Below, piece by piece: positions 8,792-17,770 of a DNA stretch of 64,000 nt. Under the pieces are notes generated by a model, which had not been told where the DNA came from, did not search any database, and saw nothing but the letters and a program-made list of their open reading frames with translations. Position 1 is the stretch's first letter. Each line of letters opens with the position of its first letter. Position numbers and translations under genes: made by a program. Source of the DNA: Bradyrhizobium manausense (GTDB lineage Bacteria > Pseudomonadota > Alphaproteobacteria > Rhizobiales > Xanthobacteraceae); NCBI RefSeq assembly GCF_018131105.1, contig NZ_JAFCJI010000001.1:3322001-3386000 (forward strand), in the 5' to 3' direction.

Positions 8792-9301
8792 ATGAAGCGC
8801 TCCTGGATGGACCGCATCATCGACACGATCGAATGGATCGCAGCCGCGTTCGTCGGCCTTGTTGCGCTGGATATTTTCCTGTCGGTGCTGCTGCGCAACA
8901 CGCTGAACTATTCGATCCCCGACTCCTTCGACATCGGCCGCATGCTGCTCGGCATCCTCATTTTCTGGGGCATTGCGGCGACCTCGTATCGCGGCACGCA
9001 CATTACGGTCGATCTGGTCTGGGGCAATGTCGGCCCGCGCTACCAGCGCTGGATCGACGTGTTCGCGACGCTGGTACTGCTGTTCGTCGTCACCGTGCAG
9101 ACCTGGACACTGTTCGACAAGGTACGCGGCACCTACAACGACAATGTCCTGACGTTCGACATGCATATGCCGACCTGGCCGTTCTTCGCGATCGCGTGGA
9201 TCGGTGACGCCTCGGCCGTGCTGCTGATCGCGATCCGCACCTACCGCCTGATTTTCCATCCCGAAGACATGCACGACCCCAAATTGAAGGCGACGGAGTA
9301 A
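8792..9301 (+). CDS. TRAP transporter small membrane subunit (DctQ/TarQ-like)
   Basis: This 169-residue protein has four hydrophobic helices: about residues 13-35 (I-E-W-I-A-A-A-F-V-G-L-V-A-L-D), 48-67, 92-112 and 130-152. This is the DctQ plan. It bridges or stabilises the large permease in the inner membrane. A GAGG element precedes the ATG. It ends two bases before the large-subunit gene, so the two are translationally linked. Identity rests on topology, length and gene order more than on residues, because DctQ proteins diverge strongly. Confidence 0.88.
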   Translation: MKRSWMDRIIDTIEWIAAAFVGLVALDIFLSVLLRNTLNYSIPDSFDIGRMLLGILIFWGIAATSYRGTHITVDLVWGNVGPRYQRWIDVFATLVLLFVVTVQTWTLFDKVRGTYNDNVLTFDMHMPTWPFFAIAWIGDASAVLLIAIRTYRLIFHPEDMHDPKLKATE

Positions 9302-9303
9302 TC

Positions 9304-10623
9304 ATGAGCACCGATGCCGTCGCCTTAATCGGCTTCGTTTCCCTGTTTGTCCTGATGCTGCTGCGCGTGCCCGTCGGCATGGCCATGGGCCTCGTCGGCG
9401 TGTCCGGCTTCGCCTATCTCGTCAACGGAACGGCGGCGCTGAAGCTGGTCGGCCAGACCTCGATGCGCACGGTCACCGACTACACCTTCGGCGTCATCCC
9501 GATGTTCCTGCTGATGGGCTCCTTCGTCAGCAATTCCGGCATGAGCCGCGAGCTGTTCCGCGCCGCCAACGGCTTCGTCGGCCATTTGCGCGGCGGGCTC
9601 GGCATCGCCACCGTCGGCGCCTGCGGCGGCTTCGCTGCGATCTGCGGCTCGTCGGTCGCAACCGCAGCGACCTTCTCCGCGGTCGCCTATCCCGAGATGC
9701 GCCGCTTCGGCTATCCGCAGTCCTTTGCGACGGGCGTGATCGCGGCCGGCGGCACGCTTGGCGCAATGCTGCCGCCCTCCACCGTGCTCGCGGTCTACGG
9801 CATCATCACCGAGCAGGACATCGGAAAACTCTTCATCGCCGGCATCATTCCGGGCCTCCTGGCGATGACCATGTACATGATCACGATTTTTCTGATCGGC
9901 TATTTCCGCCCGGACTTCCTGCCCAAGGGCAAGGTGCTGCCGTGGCGCGAGCGCTTTGCCGGCCTGAAGGACATCTGGGCGCCGGTGTTGCTGTTCGTGT
10001 TCGTCATCGGCGGCCTCTACGGTCTGCCCTTCCTGCCGCGCTTCACGCCGACGGAGGCCGGCGGCGTCGGTGCCACCGGCGCCTTCATCATCGGCGTCGT
10101 CACGGGACGGCTCGACCGCGAGAAGATCCTGATCTCGCTGCTCCAGGCGACGCGCACCGCCGCCGCTGTGTTCACGGTGCTGATCGGCGCGCTGATCTTC
10201 GGGTATTTCCTCACCGTGACGCAGACGCCGCAGAAGGTGACGGAATTCTTGACTGGTCTCGGCCTCGGCCCCTACGGCGTGCTGGCGCTGATCATGCTGA
10301 TGTATCTCGTGCTCGGCTGCCTGATGGATGCCATGGCGATGATCATCCTGACCGTGCCGATCATCTTCCCCGTGGTCACGCATCTCGGCTTCGATCCGAT
10401 CTGGTTCGGCGTCATCATCGTCATGACCGTCGAGCTCGGCCTGATCCATCCACCGGTCGGCATGAACGTCTTTGTCATCAAAAGCGTGGTGAAGGACGTC
10501 TCCTTCTCCACCATCTTCAAGGGCGTGATCCCGTTCGTGGCGACAGACCTGGTGCGGCTGGTGATCCTGATCGCCTTCCCGCTGCTGGCGACCTGGCTGC
10601 CGACGCGGATGATGGCGCATTGA
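9304..10623 (+). CDS. TRAP transporter large permease (DctM/TarM-like)
   Basis: This 439-residue membrane protein is the ion-coupled channel subunit of the TRAP importer. Many hydrophobic segments are seen, with family motifs: I-P-M-F-L-L-M-G-S-F near residue 65, G-A-C-G-G-F-A-A-I-C-G-S-S-V-A-T-A near 105, A-A-G-G-T-L-G-A-M-L-P-P-S near 145, and the second-half copy G-L-I-H-P-P-V-G-M-N near 380. Length and duplicated layout are as expected. Import is driven by a Na+ or H+ gradient in characterised members. Confidence 0.93.
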   Translation: MSTDAVALIGFVSLFVLMLLRVPVGMAMGLVGVSGFAYLVNGTAALKLVGQTSMRTVTDYTFGVIPMFLLMGSFVSNSGMSRELFRAANGFVGHLRGGLGIATVGACGGFAAICGSSVATAATFSAVAYPEMRRFGYPQSFATGVIAAGGTLGAMLPPSTVLAVYGIITEQDIGKLFIAGIIPGLLAMTMYMITIFLIGYFRPDFLPKGKVLPWRERFAGLKDIWAPVLLFVFVIGGLYGLPFLPRFTPTEAGGVGATGAFIIGVVTGRLDREKILISLLQATRTAAAVFTVLIGALIFGYFLTVTQTPQKVTEFLTGLGLGPYGVLALIMLMYLVLGCLMDAMAMIILTVPIIFPVVTHLGFDPIWFGVIIVMTVELGLIHPPVGMNVFVIKSVVKDVSFSTIFKGVIPFVATDLVRLVILIAFPLLATWLPTRMMAH

Positions 10624-10634
10624 AAGACGAAACG

Positions 10635-11096
10635 ATGACCACACCGACTCTCGACACGAAGTACGTCTTCACCATCACCGCCAGGATCGGTGACGTCGTC
10701 ACCGCCGGCGAGACCGGCATCGGCGTTCGCCGCATCATTCCGATCCTCGGCGGCGAAGTGAAGGGTGCGATATCAGGCAAGGTGCTGCCGTTCGGCGCCG
10801 ACTTCCAGACTATCCGCCCCAACGAGCTGATCGACCTCGAGGCGAAATACGCGTTCGAGACCGACGACGGCGCGATCGTCTATGTCGAGAACAAGGGCAT
10901 GCGCTTCGGCCCGGTCGAACTCTTGCAAAAACTCAAGCGCGGCGAGCCGGTCGATCCCAAGCTGATTTATTTTCGCACCGTGCCGAAATTCGAGACGGGG
11001 CATGAGAAATATCGCTGGCTGATGGAGCACATCTTTGTCGGCTCAGCCGCGCGCCATGCGGACCGGGTCGTGATCGACGTGCATCAGGTGGTGTGA
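10635..11096 (+). CDS. DUF3237 family protein
   Basis: This 153-residue protein fits the DUF3237 family: a beta-rich small domain with G-I-G-V-R-R-I-I-P-I-L-G-G-E-V-K-G near residue 27, then G-A-D-F-Q-T-I-R-P near 56, and Y-V-E-N-K-G-M-R-F-G near 85. It starts 11 bases after the permease gene and is therefore in the TRAP operon. DUF3237 genes often sit in aromatic or ketone catabolic clusters, but no reaction is established to my knowledge. Here it may act on a pathway intermediate; that is inference from position only. Confidence 0.8.
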   Translation: MTTPTLDTKYVFTITARIGDVVTAGETGIGVRRIIPILGGEVKGAISGKVLPFGADFQTIRPNELIDLEAKYAFETDDGAIVYVENKGMRFGPVELLQKLKRGEPVDPKLIYFRTVPKFETGHEKYRWLMEHIFVGSAARHADRVVIDVHQVV

Positions 11097-11109
11097 AGGC
11101 TAGCCCTCC

Positions 11110-11224
11110 TCGTCGTTGCGAGCCAACGGGCCCGCGCGACGCGCGGCCCGATGACAGGCTCTGCGAAGCAATCCAGACCGCTCCGTGGAGGGATGCTGGA
11201 TTGCTTCGCTGCGCTCGCAATGAC
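11110..11224. repeat. dispersed palindromic repeat, family A, copy 2
   Basis: The same core as at 6206-6252: arms GCGAAGCAATCCAG (11163-11176) and CTGGATTGCTTCGC (11196-11209). An outer pair, CGTCGTTGCGAG (11110-11121) and CTCGCAATGACG (11213-11224), matches with one mismatch, and an inner GC-rich hairpin (CCGCGCG/CGCGCGG) lies between. It follows the DUF3237 stop and precedes the promoter of the next operon, so it may also close the TRAP transcript. Confidence 0.82.
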
Positions 11225-11351
11225 GGAGAGTCTGGCGGTAGCCGTGTATTGCAACACGCTCCCAGCCTCCGATCGCCGGATCCGACGCCAGACAGATCAC
11301 GGCCACGGGGCCATATCCTGCCCCGGCGCCTTATTGACTCCCCCAGAATTC

Positions 11352-11366
11352 GTTATACAACATAAC
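11352..11366. promoter_or_regulatory. inverted repeat before the phenylpropenoate operon
   Basis: GTTAT-ACAAC-ATAAC is a 5-base-arm inverted repeat 19 bases upstream of the crotonase ATG. Hydroxycinnamate CoA operons in related bacteria are often repressed by MarR-family proteins that release DNA on binding p-coumaroyl- or feruloyl-CoA (CouR, FerR types); this site is in the right place for one. The regulator gene is not in the window. Confidence 0.55.
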
Positions 11367-11385
11367 TATTCTGACAAGGACGCAA

Positions 11386-12195
11386 ATGACACAGGGAAAC
11401 GCCGAGACCGCTGCCACGGGCGCCTCCGGGCTGCTTCAGATCGAGAGGGTGGACCGGGTTCTGACCGTGGGCCTGAACCGGCCGGCCAAGCGCAATGCGC
11501 TCAATGACGGCATCATCCTCGAGATCGGCGAGTATTTTGCGTCCCTGCCCGAGGACATCGGCGCGGTGGTCATTCACGGCATCGGCGATCATTTTTCCAG
11601 CGGTCTCGACCTCTCCGAGCTCCAGGACCACGACGCCACCGGCGGCCTGCTGCACTCGCAGATGTGGCATCGGGTGTTCGATCGCATCCAGTACAGCCGC
11701 GTCCCCGTCATCGCCGCGCTGAAGGGCGCCGTGATCGGCGGCGGGCTGGAGCTTGCCTGTTCCGCTCACATTCGCGTCGCTGAGCCCACAGCCTATTTCG
11801 CACTACCTGAGGGTCAGCGCGGCATTTTCGTCGGCGGCGGCGGCTCTGTGCGGCTGCCGCGGCTGATCGGCGTCGCGCGGATGATGGATATGATGCTGAC
11901 CGGGCGCGTCTATAGCGCGACCGAGGGCGCATCTTACGGCTTTGCCCAGTATGTCACGGAGGCCGGCAACGGCCTTCCCAAGGCGCTGGAGCTTGCGACC
12001 AAGATCGCGTCCAACGCGCCGCTGACGAATTTCGCCGTGCTTCAGGCGCTACCGATGATCGCGGAGGCCAATCCGCAGACCGGTCTCCTGATGGAGTCGC
12101 TGATGGCCACCGTTGCGCAGAGCGACAAAGAGGCAAAACGCAGGATTCGTGAGTTTCTCGAGCACAAGACCGCCAAGGTAAAGCCGAAATCATGA
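11386..12195 (+). CDS. crotonase-family hydroxycinnamoyl-CoA hydratase (possible hydratase/lyase)
   Basis: This 269-residue enoyl-CoA hydratase/isomerase protein has both usual glutamate positions: G-G-G-L-E-L-A-C (near residue 124) and the second in L-P-E-G-Q-R-G (near 145). The oxyanion-hole segment F-S-S-G-L-D-L-S-E-L is near 70. It overlaps the feruloyl-CoA synthase gene by four bases (ATGA), so it should act directly on p-coumaroyl- or feruloyl-CoA. Two reactions are possible: hydration only, feeding the downstream dehydrogenase, or hydration plus cleavage to the aldehyde. The SDR and thioesterase in the same operon favour the first. Confidence 0.85.
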   Translation: MTQGNAETAATGASGLLQIERVDRVLTVGLNRPAKRNALNDGIILEIGEYFASLPEDIGAVVIHGIGDHFSSGLDLSELQDHDATGGLLHSQMWHRVFDRIQYSRVPVIAALKGAVIGGGLELACSAHIRVAEPTAYFALPEGQRGIFVGGGGSVRLPRLIGVARMMDMMLTGRVYSATEGASYGFAQYVTEAGNGLPKALELATKIASNAPLTNFAVLQALPMIAEANPQTGLLMESLMATVAQSDKEAKRRIREFLEHKTAKVKPKS

Positions 12196-14075
12196 GTGCA
12201 CAGCCGTCCTCTTCCAGTACAGAGCGCGGCGTGAGCAATTCTCCGCTGCGGCCGATCTCGTTCGGCGATCCCGTCGTCGACATCGACCGTCGTGCCGATG
12301 GCACGATCTATCTGCGGCCGAAGCAGCCGCTCGGCGACTATCCCGTCCGCATCACGGATCGCCTGCACCATTGGGCGACGACGACGCCGGACCGCATCTT
12401 CATGGCGGAGCGCGAAAGCGGCCGCGGCTGGCGCAAGATCACCTATGCCGAGCTGCTCACCGCGAGCCGGCATATCGCCTCAGGCCTGATCCAGCGCGGC
12501 CTCTCGGCGGAGCGGCCGGTCGTCATCCTTTCCGGCAATTCGATCGACCACGCCTTGCTTGCATTCGGCGCTTATTATGCCGGCGTTCCGTTCTGCCCGG
12601 TTTCGCCGGCCTATTCGCTGGTGTCGAAGGATTACGGCAAGCTGTCCTATCTGATGAAGCTGCTGACGCCGGGCCTCGTATTCGCCGAGGACGCCGACAA
12701 GTTCGCGGACGCACTTGTCGCCAATGTTTCGCTCGGCACCGAGATCGCAGCGTCCTATGGCCATGTCCCAGGCCGCGACGTCACTCTGCTCGCCGACCTC
12801 ATGGCAACGCCTGTTCGCGCCGACCTCGACGCAGTCCACGGCAACATCGGCCCCGACACGATCGCAAAGTTTCTGCTGACCTCGGGCTCGACCGGCAATC
12901 CCAAGGCCGTCATCAACACCCAGCGCATGATCTGCGCCAACCAGGTGATGCTGCGCGAGACTCTCGCCTTCCTCAAGGACGAGCCGCCCGTCATCATCGA
13001 CTGGCTGCCCTGGAATCACACCTTCGGCGGCAACCACAATATCGGGCTGACGCTTTACAATGGCGGCTCGATGTATCTCGACGCCGGCAAGCCGATGCCT
13101 GGAGGCATCGAGGAAACCGTGCGCAATCTCCAGGAGATTTCACCGACGGTCTATTTCAACGTGCCCAAGGGCTATGAATCGCTGCTGCCCTATCTGCGCA
13201 ACGACCAGGGTCTGCGCGCAAAGTTCTTCGACCGGCTGCATGCGATGTTCTTTTCGGGTGCGGCGCTGTCGCCCTTCATCTGGAACAGCCTCGACGAGCT
13301 CGCAGTGAAGGAAAAAGGCTATCGCGTGCCGATGCTCACCGGTCTCGGCGCAACCGAGACCGCGCCGTTCTTCATGTCGGTCAATCCGCGTACCAGCCGC
13401 TCCGGCCATGTCGGTCTGCCGGTGTCCGGCAACGATGCCAAGCTGGTGCCGAACAACGGCAAGCTCGAAGTCCGCGCCAAGGGGCCGAACGTGATGCCCG
13501 GCTACTGGCGCCAACCTGATATCAGCGCAAAGTCCTTCGACGACGAGGGCTTTTACAAGATGGGCGATGCGCTCAAGCCCGCCGATCCTGACGATCTCAA
13601 CGCCGGCTTCGATTTCGACGGCCGCGTCAGCGAGGATTTCAAGCTTGCGAGCGGCACCTGGGTCAGCGTCGGCCCGCTGCGCGCGCGCCTCACCGCGGCC
13701 TGTGCGCCGCTGGTGCGCGATGTCGTCATCGCCGGCATCAACCGCGACGAGGTCTCCGCGCTCGTCGTCCTCGATCTCGATGGCTGCCGCCTGGTCAATC
13801 CGACGCTGCCGGCCGACAATCTCACCGTCACCGCGCGCGATCGCCTGGTGCGGGAGGCTTTTCGCGAGCGCCTGACGCGCTTCCTCGCGTCGGCCACCGG
13901 CTCGTCGACGCGGGTCACGCGGGCGATCCTGATGGACACGCCGCTCTCGATCGACAAGGGCGAGGTTACCGACAAGGGATCGATCAACCAGCGCGCGGTG
14001 CTCGAGCATCGCACCGCGTTGATCGACGAGCTCTACGCTGCCAATCCATCGGACCGTGTGATATCGGTCGGCTAA
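12192..14075 (+). CDS. fcs: feruloyl-CoA synthase
   Basis: This 627-residue ANL-superfamily ligase activates ferulate or p-coumarate to the CoA thioester with ATP. Motifs: the phosphate-binding loop [11 protein letters not shown] (near residue 227), G-L-G-A-T-E-T-A-P near 383, and a C-terminal [13 protein letters not shown] segment near 595 in place of the common P-x-G-K, as is normal for the Fcs subgroup. The long N-terminal region ([17 protein letters not shown]) and overall length also fit Fcs rather than general acyl-CoA ligases. It is in one operon with the hydratase, dehydrogenase and thioesterase. Confidence 0.92.
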   Translation: MSAQPSSSSTERGVSNSPLRPISFGDPVVDIDRRADGTIYLRPKQPLGDYPVRITDRLHHWATTTPDRIFMAERESGRGWRKITYAELLTASRHIASGLIQRGLSAERPVVILSGNSIDHALLAFGAYYAGVPFCPVSPAYSLVSKDYGKLSYLMKLLTPGLVFAEDADKFADALVANVSLGTEIAASYGHVPGRDVTLLADLMATPVRADLDAVHGNIGPDTIAKFLLTSGSTGNPKAVINTQRMICANQVMLRETLAFLKDEPPVIIDWLPWNHTFGGNHNIGLTLYNGGSMYLDAGKPMPGGIEETVRNLQEISPTVYFNVPKGYESLLPYLRNDQGLRAKFFDRLHAMFFSGAALSPFIWNSLDELAVKEKGYRVPMLTGLGATETAPFFMSVNPRTSRSGHVGLPVSGNDAKLVPNNGKLEVRAKGPNVMPGYWRQPDISAKSFDDEGFYKMGDALKPADPDDLNAGFDFDGRVSEDFKLASGTWVSVGPLRARLTAACAPLVRDVVIAGINRDEVSALVVLDLDGCRLVNPTLPADNLTVTARDRLVREAFRERLTRFLASATGSSTRVTRAILMDTPLSIDKGEVTDKGSINQRAVLEHRTALIDELYAANPSDRVISVG

Positions 14076-14097
14076 GAACTTATCGAAGGAGAACGCC

Positions 14098-14859
14098 ATG
14101 TTGTTGAAGGATCAGGCAGCCATCGTCACCGGCGGCGCATCGGGACTGGGCGCTGCGACCGCGCGAAAGCTGGCGGCGCAGGGCGCCAGGGTCGCAGTGT
14201 GCGATCTCAATGCCAAGCTCGCGGAGACCGTTGCCGCCGAGATCAAGGGCGTCGCCGTGACCTGCGACGTCTCCGATGCCGCCTCGGCTGAGGCCGCAAT
14301 CGCGCAGGCGAACAAGGCCCATGGCCCGGCCCGCGTGCTGGTCAACTGCGCCGGCATCGGCGTTGCAAAACGTGTGGTCGGCCGCGATGGTCCGATGGCG
14401 CTCGCCGATTTCGACAAGGTGATCAAGGTCAACCTGATCGGCACCTTCAACATGCTGCGCCTTGCCGCGACCGAGATGTCCAAGCTCGAGCCGCAGGCGA
14501 GCGGCGAGCGCGGCGTCATCATCAACACCGCCTCGGTTGCCGCCTATGACGGCCAGATCGGTCAGTCGGCCTATTCAGCCTCGAAGGGCGGCATCGTCGG
14601 CATGACCTTGCCGATCGCGCGCGAGCTCGCGCAGTTCGGCGTTCGCGTGCTGACCATTGCGCCCGGCCTGTTCCTCACGCCCCTGCTCGCCAACCTGCCA
14701 CAAGAAGCCCAGGACTCGCTCGCCGCCGCGATCCCCTTCCCGCGCCGGCTTGGCAACGCCGACGAATTCGCCGCGCTCGCGCTGCACATGGTCGAGAATT
14801 CCTATCTCAACGGCGAAGTGGTGCGCCTCGACGGCTCGCTACGCATGGCGCCGAAGTAA
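14098..14859 (+). CDS. SDR dehydrogenase, probable 3-hydroxyacyl-CoA dehydrogenase
   Basis: This 253-residue short-chain dehydrogenase has the cofactor motif T-G-G-A-S-G-L-G (residues 11-18), D-L-N at about 36-38 indicating NAD preference, N-C-A-G-I-G near 83, catalytic Ser in N-T-A-S-V-A near 142, and Y-S-A-S-K near 160. It is closest in pattern to the HSD17B10-type 3-hydroxyacyl-CoA dehydrogenases. AAGGAG precedes the ATG. Its place after feruloyl-CoA synthase suggests that it oxidises the 3-hydroxy-3-arylpropanoyl-CoA made by the hydratase to the beta-keto thioester. Confidence 0.87.
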   Translation: MLLKDQAAIVTGGASGLGAATARKLAAQGARVAVCDLNAKLAETVAAEIKGVAVTCDVSDAASAEAAIAQANKAHGPARVLVNCAGIGVAKRVVGRDGPMALADFDKVIKVNLIGTFNMLRLAATEMSKLEPQASGERGVIINTASVAAYDGQIGQSAYSASKGGIVGMTLPIARELAQFGVRVLTIAPGLFLTPLLANLPQEAQDSLAAAIPFPRRLGNADEFAALALHMVENSYLNGEVVRLDGSLRMAPK

Positions 14860-14877
14860 GCGTAAGGCACGCAAAGC

Positions 14878-15309
14878 ATGTTCGTGAACCGGCGCGACGT
14901 CCAGATCCAGTGGGGTGACTGCGACCCCGCCAACATCGTCTACTACCCGCGCTACTTCGCGATGTTCGACGATTCGACGTCGACGCTGTTCGAGGTCGCC
15001 GGCTTCTCCAAGCAGGACCTGGTCCGCAAATACGGCCTTGTGGGCATCCCCATGGTCGACACGCGATCCAAGTTCTACATCCCCTCGACCTATGGCGACT
15101 GGATCACCATCGAAACGAAGATCGAGAGCATCAAGCGCTCGAGCTTCGAGGTGAAGCACAACGTCTACAAGGGCGAAGCGCTGGCCATCGAGGGTTTTGA
15201 GACCCGCGTCCTGGTCGGCCGCGATCCCGTTAACCCAGACAAGTTGAAATCGGCACCATTCCCTCCGGAAATGGTAGCCAAATTCACAGGAAGCCAGCTC
15301 CGGAGCTAA
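14878..15309 (+). CDS. 4-hydroxybenzoyl-CoA-type thioesterase
   Basis: This 143-residue single-hotdog protein has the loop Q-W-G-D-C-D-P-A-N-I-V-Y-Y-P-R-Y-F (about residues 11-27). It closely resembles the Asp-type active-site loop of Pseudomonas 4-hydroxybenzoyl-CoA thioesterase (G-D-C-D-P-A-G-I-V-W-Y-P), and the later V-G-I-P-M-V and D-W-I-T-I-E-T-K-I-E segments align too. It follows the SDR gene by 18 bases. Likely role: hydrolysis of the aryl-CoA to 4-hydroxybenzoate (or vanillate), which PobA (for 4-hydroxybenzoate) then uses. A beta-keto-acyl-CoA hydrolase role is an alternative. Confidence 0.87.
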   Translation: MFVNRRDVQIQWGDCDPANIVYYPRYFAMFDDSTSTLFEVAGFSKQDLVRKYGLVGIPMVDTRSKFYIPSTYGDWITIETKIESIKRSSFEVKHNVYKGEALAIEGFETRVLVGRDPVNPDKLKSAPFPPEMVAKFTGSQLRS

Positions 15310-15387
15310 ATCGCCGCATCACCAAAAGACGGGGCTGAATTCATCCCCGATTTCTGCTTTCAAAGAAAAACGTCAAGGGAGGAATCA

Positions 15388-16539
15388 ATGAAACGCTTTT
15401 ACCTGACCGTCGCAATCGCGGCGGCGACACTGGCGCTGCCGGCCCTGCCCGCACTGGCCCAGACCAATGAAATCACCATCGGCATCAGCGTCACCACCAC
15501 GGGTCCTGCCGCCGCTCTCGGCATTCCCGAGCGCAATGCGCTGGAATTCGTGCCGAAGGAAATCGGCGGCGTGCCGTTGAAGGTGATCGTGCTCGACGAC
15601 GGCGGTGACCCGACCACCGCGACTACCAACGCGCGCCGCTTCGTCACGGAGTCCAAGGCCGACATCATCATGGGCTCATCGACGACCCCGCCCTCGATCG
15701 CGATCTCCAACGTCGCCAACGAAGCCGGCATTCCGCATTTCGGCCTCGCGCCGTTCCCGATCTCACCGGAGCGCGCCAAGTGGTCGGTGTCGATGCCGCA
15801 GCCGATTCCGATCATGGGCAAAGTGCTCTACGAGCACATGAAGGCCCACAAGGTGAAGACGGTCGGTTATATCGGTTACTCCGATTCCTATGGCGATCTC
15901 TGGTTCAACGACTTCAAGGCGCAGGGCGTGCCGATGGGCATGACCATGGTCGACGAGGAGCGTTTTGCGCGGCCTGACACCTCCGTCACCGGCCAGGTTC
16001 TGAAGCTCGTCGCCGCCAATCCCGACGCGATCCTGATCGGCGCCTCCGGTACCGCGGCCGCATTGCCGCAGACCGAATTGCGCGAGCGCGGCTATCAAGG
16101 CCTGATCTACCAGACCCACGGCGCGGCCAGCATGGACTTCATCCGCATCGCTGGCAAAGCCGCAGAAGGCGTGCTGATGGCGTCCGGCCCGGTGATGGAT
16201 CCGGAAGACCAGCCCGACAGCGCTCTCACCAAGAAGCCAGGCCTGGCGCTCAATGCCGCCTATGAAGGCAAGTACGGTCCGAACAGCCGCAGCCAGTTCG
16301 CTGGCCATTCCTTCGATGCCTTCGAGGTGCTGAAGCGCATCATCCCGACCGCGCTGAAGACGGCCAAGCCAGGTACGCCCGAATTCCGTGAAGCCATCCG
16401 CCAGGCATGGCTGACCGAGAGGGAAATCCCGGCGAGCCAGGGCGTCTACAATTTCACTGAAAAGGATCGCTACGGCCTCGATGACCGTTCGCGTATCCTG
16501 CTTACGGTCAAGGACGGCAAGTATACGCTCGTGAAGTGA
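15388..16539 (+). CDS. ABC transporter binding protein, aromatic/branched-chain type (CouP-like)
   Basis: This 383-residue periplasmic protein has a signal peptide (A-L-A-Q-T, residues 22-26) and the Peripla_BP_6 fold: I-T-I-G-I-S-V-T-T-T-G-P-A-A-A-L-G near 29 and a D-D-G-G-D-P region near 71. GGGAGG precedes the ATG. No permease or ATPase genes follow, because a strong terminator comes next, so it must use membrane subunits encoded elsewhere. As the last gene of the hydroxycinnamate operon it probably binds p-coumarate, ferulate or a benzoate-type acid, like CouP of R. palustris. Confidence 0.88.
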   Translation: MKRFYLTVAIAAATLALPALPALAQTNEITIGISVTTTGPAAALGIPERNALEFVPKEIGGVPLKVIVLDDGGDPTTATTNARRFVTESKADIIMGSSTTPPSIAISNVANEAGIPHFGLAPFPISPERAKWSVSMPQPIPIMGKVLYEHMKAHKVKTVGYIGYSDSYGDLWFNDFKAQGVPMGMTMVDEERFARPDTSVTGQVLKLVAANPDAILIGASGTAAALPQTELRERGYQGLIYQTHGAASMDFIRIAGKAAEGVLMASGPVMDPEDQPDSALTKKPGLALNAAYEGKYGPNSRSQFAGHSFDAFEVLKRIIPTALKTAKPGTPEFREAIRQAWLTEREIPASQGVYNFTEKDRYGLDDRSRILLTVKDGKYTLVK

Positions 16540-16564
16540 GCGCGGGCGGTCGTTCGAAACGACG

Positions 16565-16597
16565 AGAGCCGGCCCGATGGGCCGGCTCTTTTCTTTT
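16565..16597 (+). terminator. Rho-independent terminator of the phenylpropenoate operon
   Basis: Arms AGAGCCGGCCC (16565-16575) and GGGCCGGCTCT (16579-16589) with a GAT loop are followed directly by TTTCTTTT. This is the clearest intrinsic terminator in the window and ends the 11386-16539 transcription unit. Confidence 0.9.
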
Positions 16598-16615
16598 GCG
16601 TGTTCTGGGTCTGCG

Positions 16616-17344
16616 TCAGGCCGCCTGCCGCAGCGGCGTCCAGGCGAACTCCGGATAGTAGGTATCCATCATCCGGTCGACATAGGCGGTGAGGTTCGGA
16701 AATCCTTCCGCGCGCTCGCGCAGGCCGGAGTCGAAGAACGGCGTCAAGATGCCCGAGAGCGCGCCGAACGCGGTCGCGTCGACGCCGCTGGGCTTGTTGC
16801 CCATCAGATAGGATTTGTCGCCGAGCTGCACCGACAGCGCAAACAACGAGCGGACGGCGAGATCGATGTCGTCATCGGGAGCGTGGCGGCCGAGCCCAGA
16901 GAGCAGATAGTTCTCGGCGACGCGGAATTGCGCATCCTCGCGCAGCTTCTCGCGGTTGTGCTCCGGCGCGCCGTCGAAGAAATGTGCAGGACCCTTGGCG
17001 AAATTGGCAGCGTCGACCCAGCGTGCCCCGACCAGCGCCCAGTAGACGTGATGCTCGATCATACGCTCGAACGCCCAGGCCTGCGCGCGCTCCTGCAAGG
17101 AGAGACCGGCGTCGAAGTCGAAGCCGTAGCGGCGCTCGATATGGGCGCGGATGAAGGTGGAATCGGCTACCGCCTCGCCGCCGTCATCGATGAACGGCAG
17201 CTGCCCCTTCGGCGACGCCGGCGGCATCGCCCGCTCCTTCCGGTAGGGCAATCCCGCCATCTTGAGCTGTACCTCGGTCTTGGTGACGAAGGGGCTGATT
17301 TCAGGCAGGCCGAAGCCGGTACCAAAGCCGTAAAGCGTGATCAT
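16616..17344 (-). CDS. glutathione S-transferase family protein
   Basis: This 242-residue protein has a thioredoxin-like N-terminal domain: I-T-L-Y-G-F-G-T-G-F-G-L-P-E-I-S-P-F-V at residues 2-20, and the cis-Pro/substrate segment K-G-Q-L-P-F-I-D-D-G-G-E-A-V-A-D-S near 47-63. A C-terminal helical GST domain ends with an F-P-N-L-T-A-Y-V-D-R-M motif. The ATG at 17344 has AGGAG upstream; a longer open frame to 17620 has no such site. The typical catalytic Ser/Cys is not certain. It is followed on the same strand by nothing close, and its upstream neighbour is a small unknown gene. Confidence 0.87.
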   Translation of the reverse strand: MITLYGFGTGFGLPEISPFVTKTEVQLKMAGLPYRKERAMPPASPKGQLPFIDDGGEAVADSTFIRAHIERRYGFDFDAGLSLQERAQAWAFERMIEHHVYWALVGARWVDAANFAKGPAHFFDGAPEHNREKLREDAQFRVAENYLLSGLGRHAPDDDIDLAVRSLFALSVQLGDKSYLMGNKPSGVDATAFGALSGILTPFFDSGLRERAEGFPNLTAYVDRMMDTYYPEFAWTPLRQAA

Positions 17345-17382
17345 CTGAGCTCTCCTGAACCTACCGAAAGAGTTGACGGAAC

Positions 17383-17658
17383 CTAGTGCCGGGCTGCTGC
17401 CACCATGGTGGCAGCAGCCGTGATATCTTCTGCGAAGCGGGCGCCCCGCCAGGCGCGGCCCATCACATGGCGGACCAGAGCGTCCGCGGCCTGGATCAGC
17501 GAACGTGTCAGCATGGTCGCGAGCGCAACGCGGAGATCGACGATTGTGAGATCGAAAAACGTGAGGCGGCTGAAGGCCCAGGCATACAGCGAGGCATGCA
17601 ACGAGGCCTGGCTCCGCCACAACGGACCGGCCGGACCGAGATGGGTTGGAATGATCAT
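17383..17658 (-). CDS. small protein of unknown function
   Basis: This 91-residue frame starts at ATG 17658 with AGAGG about 10 bases upstream and is divergent from a WYL regulator gene, a common arrangement for a regulator and its target. The sequence has a mildly hydrophobic middle (L-Y-A-W-A-F-S-R-L-T-F-F-D-L-T-I) and an Ala-rich end but no recognised domain. Codon use is like its neighbours. Its last codons include a perfect 28-base palindrome. It could be a real target gene or a spurious frame; position and ribosome site favour real. Confidence 0.5.
   Translation of the reverse strand: MIIPTHLGPAGPLWRSQASLHASLYAWAFSRLTFFDLTIVDLRVALATMLTRSLIQAADALVRHVMGRAWRGARFAEDITAAATMVAAARH
17392..17419. 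repeat. 28-base perfect palindrome inside the small gene's 3' end
   Basis: The segment reads the same on both strands: arms GGCTGCTGCCACCA and TGGTGGCAGCAGCC meet without a loop. The outer CTGCTG...CAGCAG pair recurs with a 12-base gap at 17705-17728, in the promoter of the WYL regulator. A regulator site or an RNA structure is possible; alanine-codon repetition could also produce part of it. Confidence 0.55.
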
Positions 17659-17770
17659 GGACAAATCCTCTTCAGTCGATGTGTTGTCCCGGTATAGAAC
17701 TCCCCTGCTGCCAACATCCTGTCAGCAGCCACGCGCCGTTGTCTGATCCGCCCCCGATGAGAGAATTGTC

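Noticed and set aside
9325..10644. Open frame of 439 codons opposite the large TRAP permease
   Set aside because: Same strand-shadow composition; the permease motifs on the plus strand are clear.
11386..12195. Naming the crotonase as a hydroxycinnamoyl-CoA hydratase-lyase giving vanillin
   Set aside because: No vanillin dehydrogenase is nearby, and the operon carries an SDR dehydrogenase and thioesterase that fit a beta-oxidative route; activity cannot be decided from sequence.
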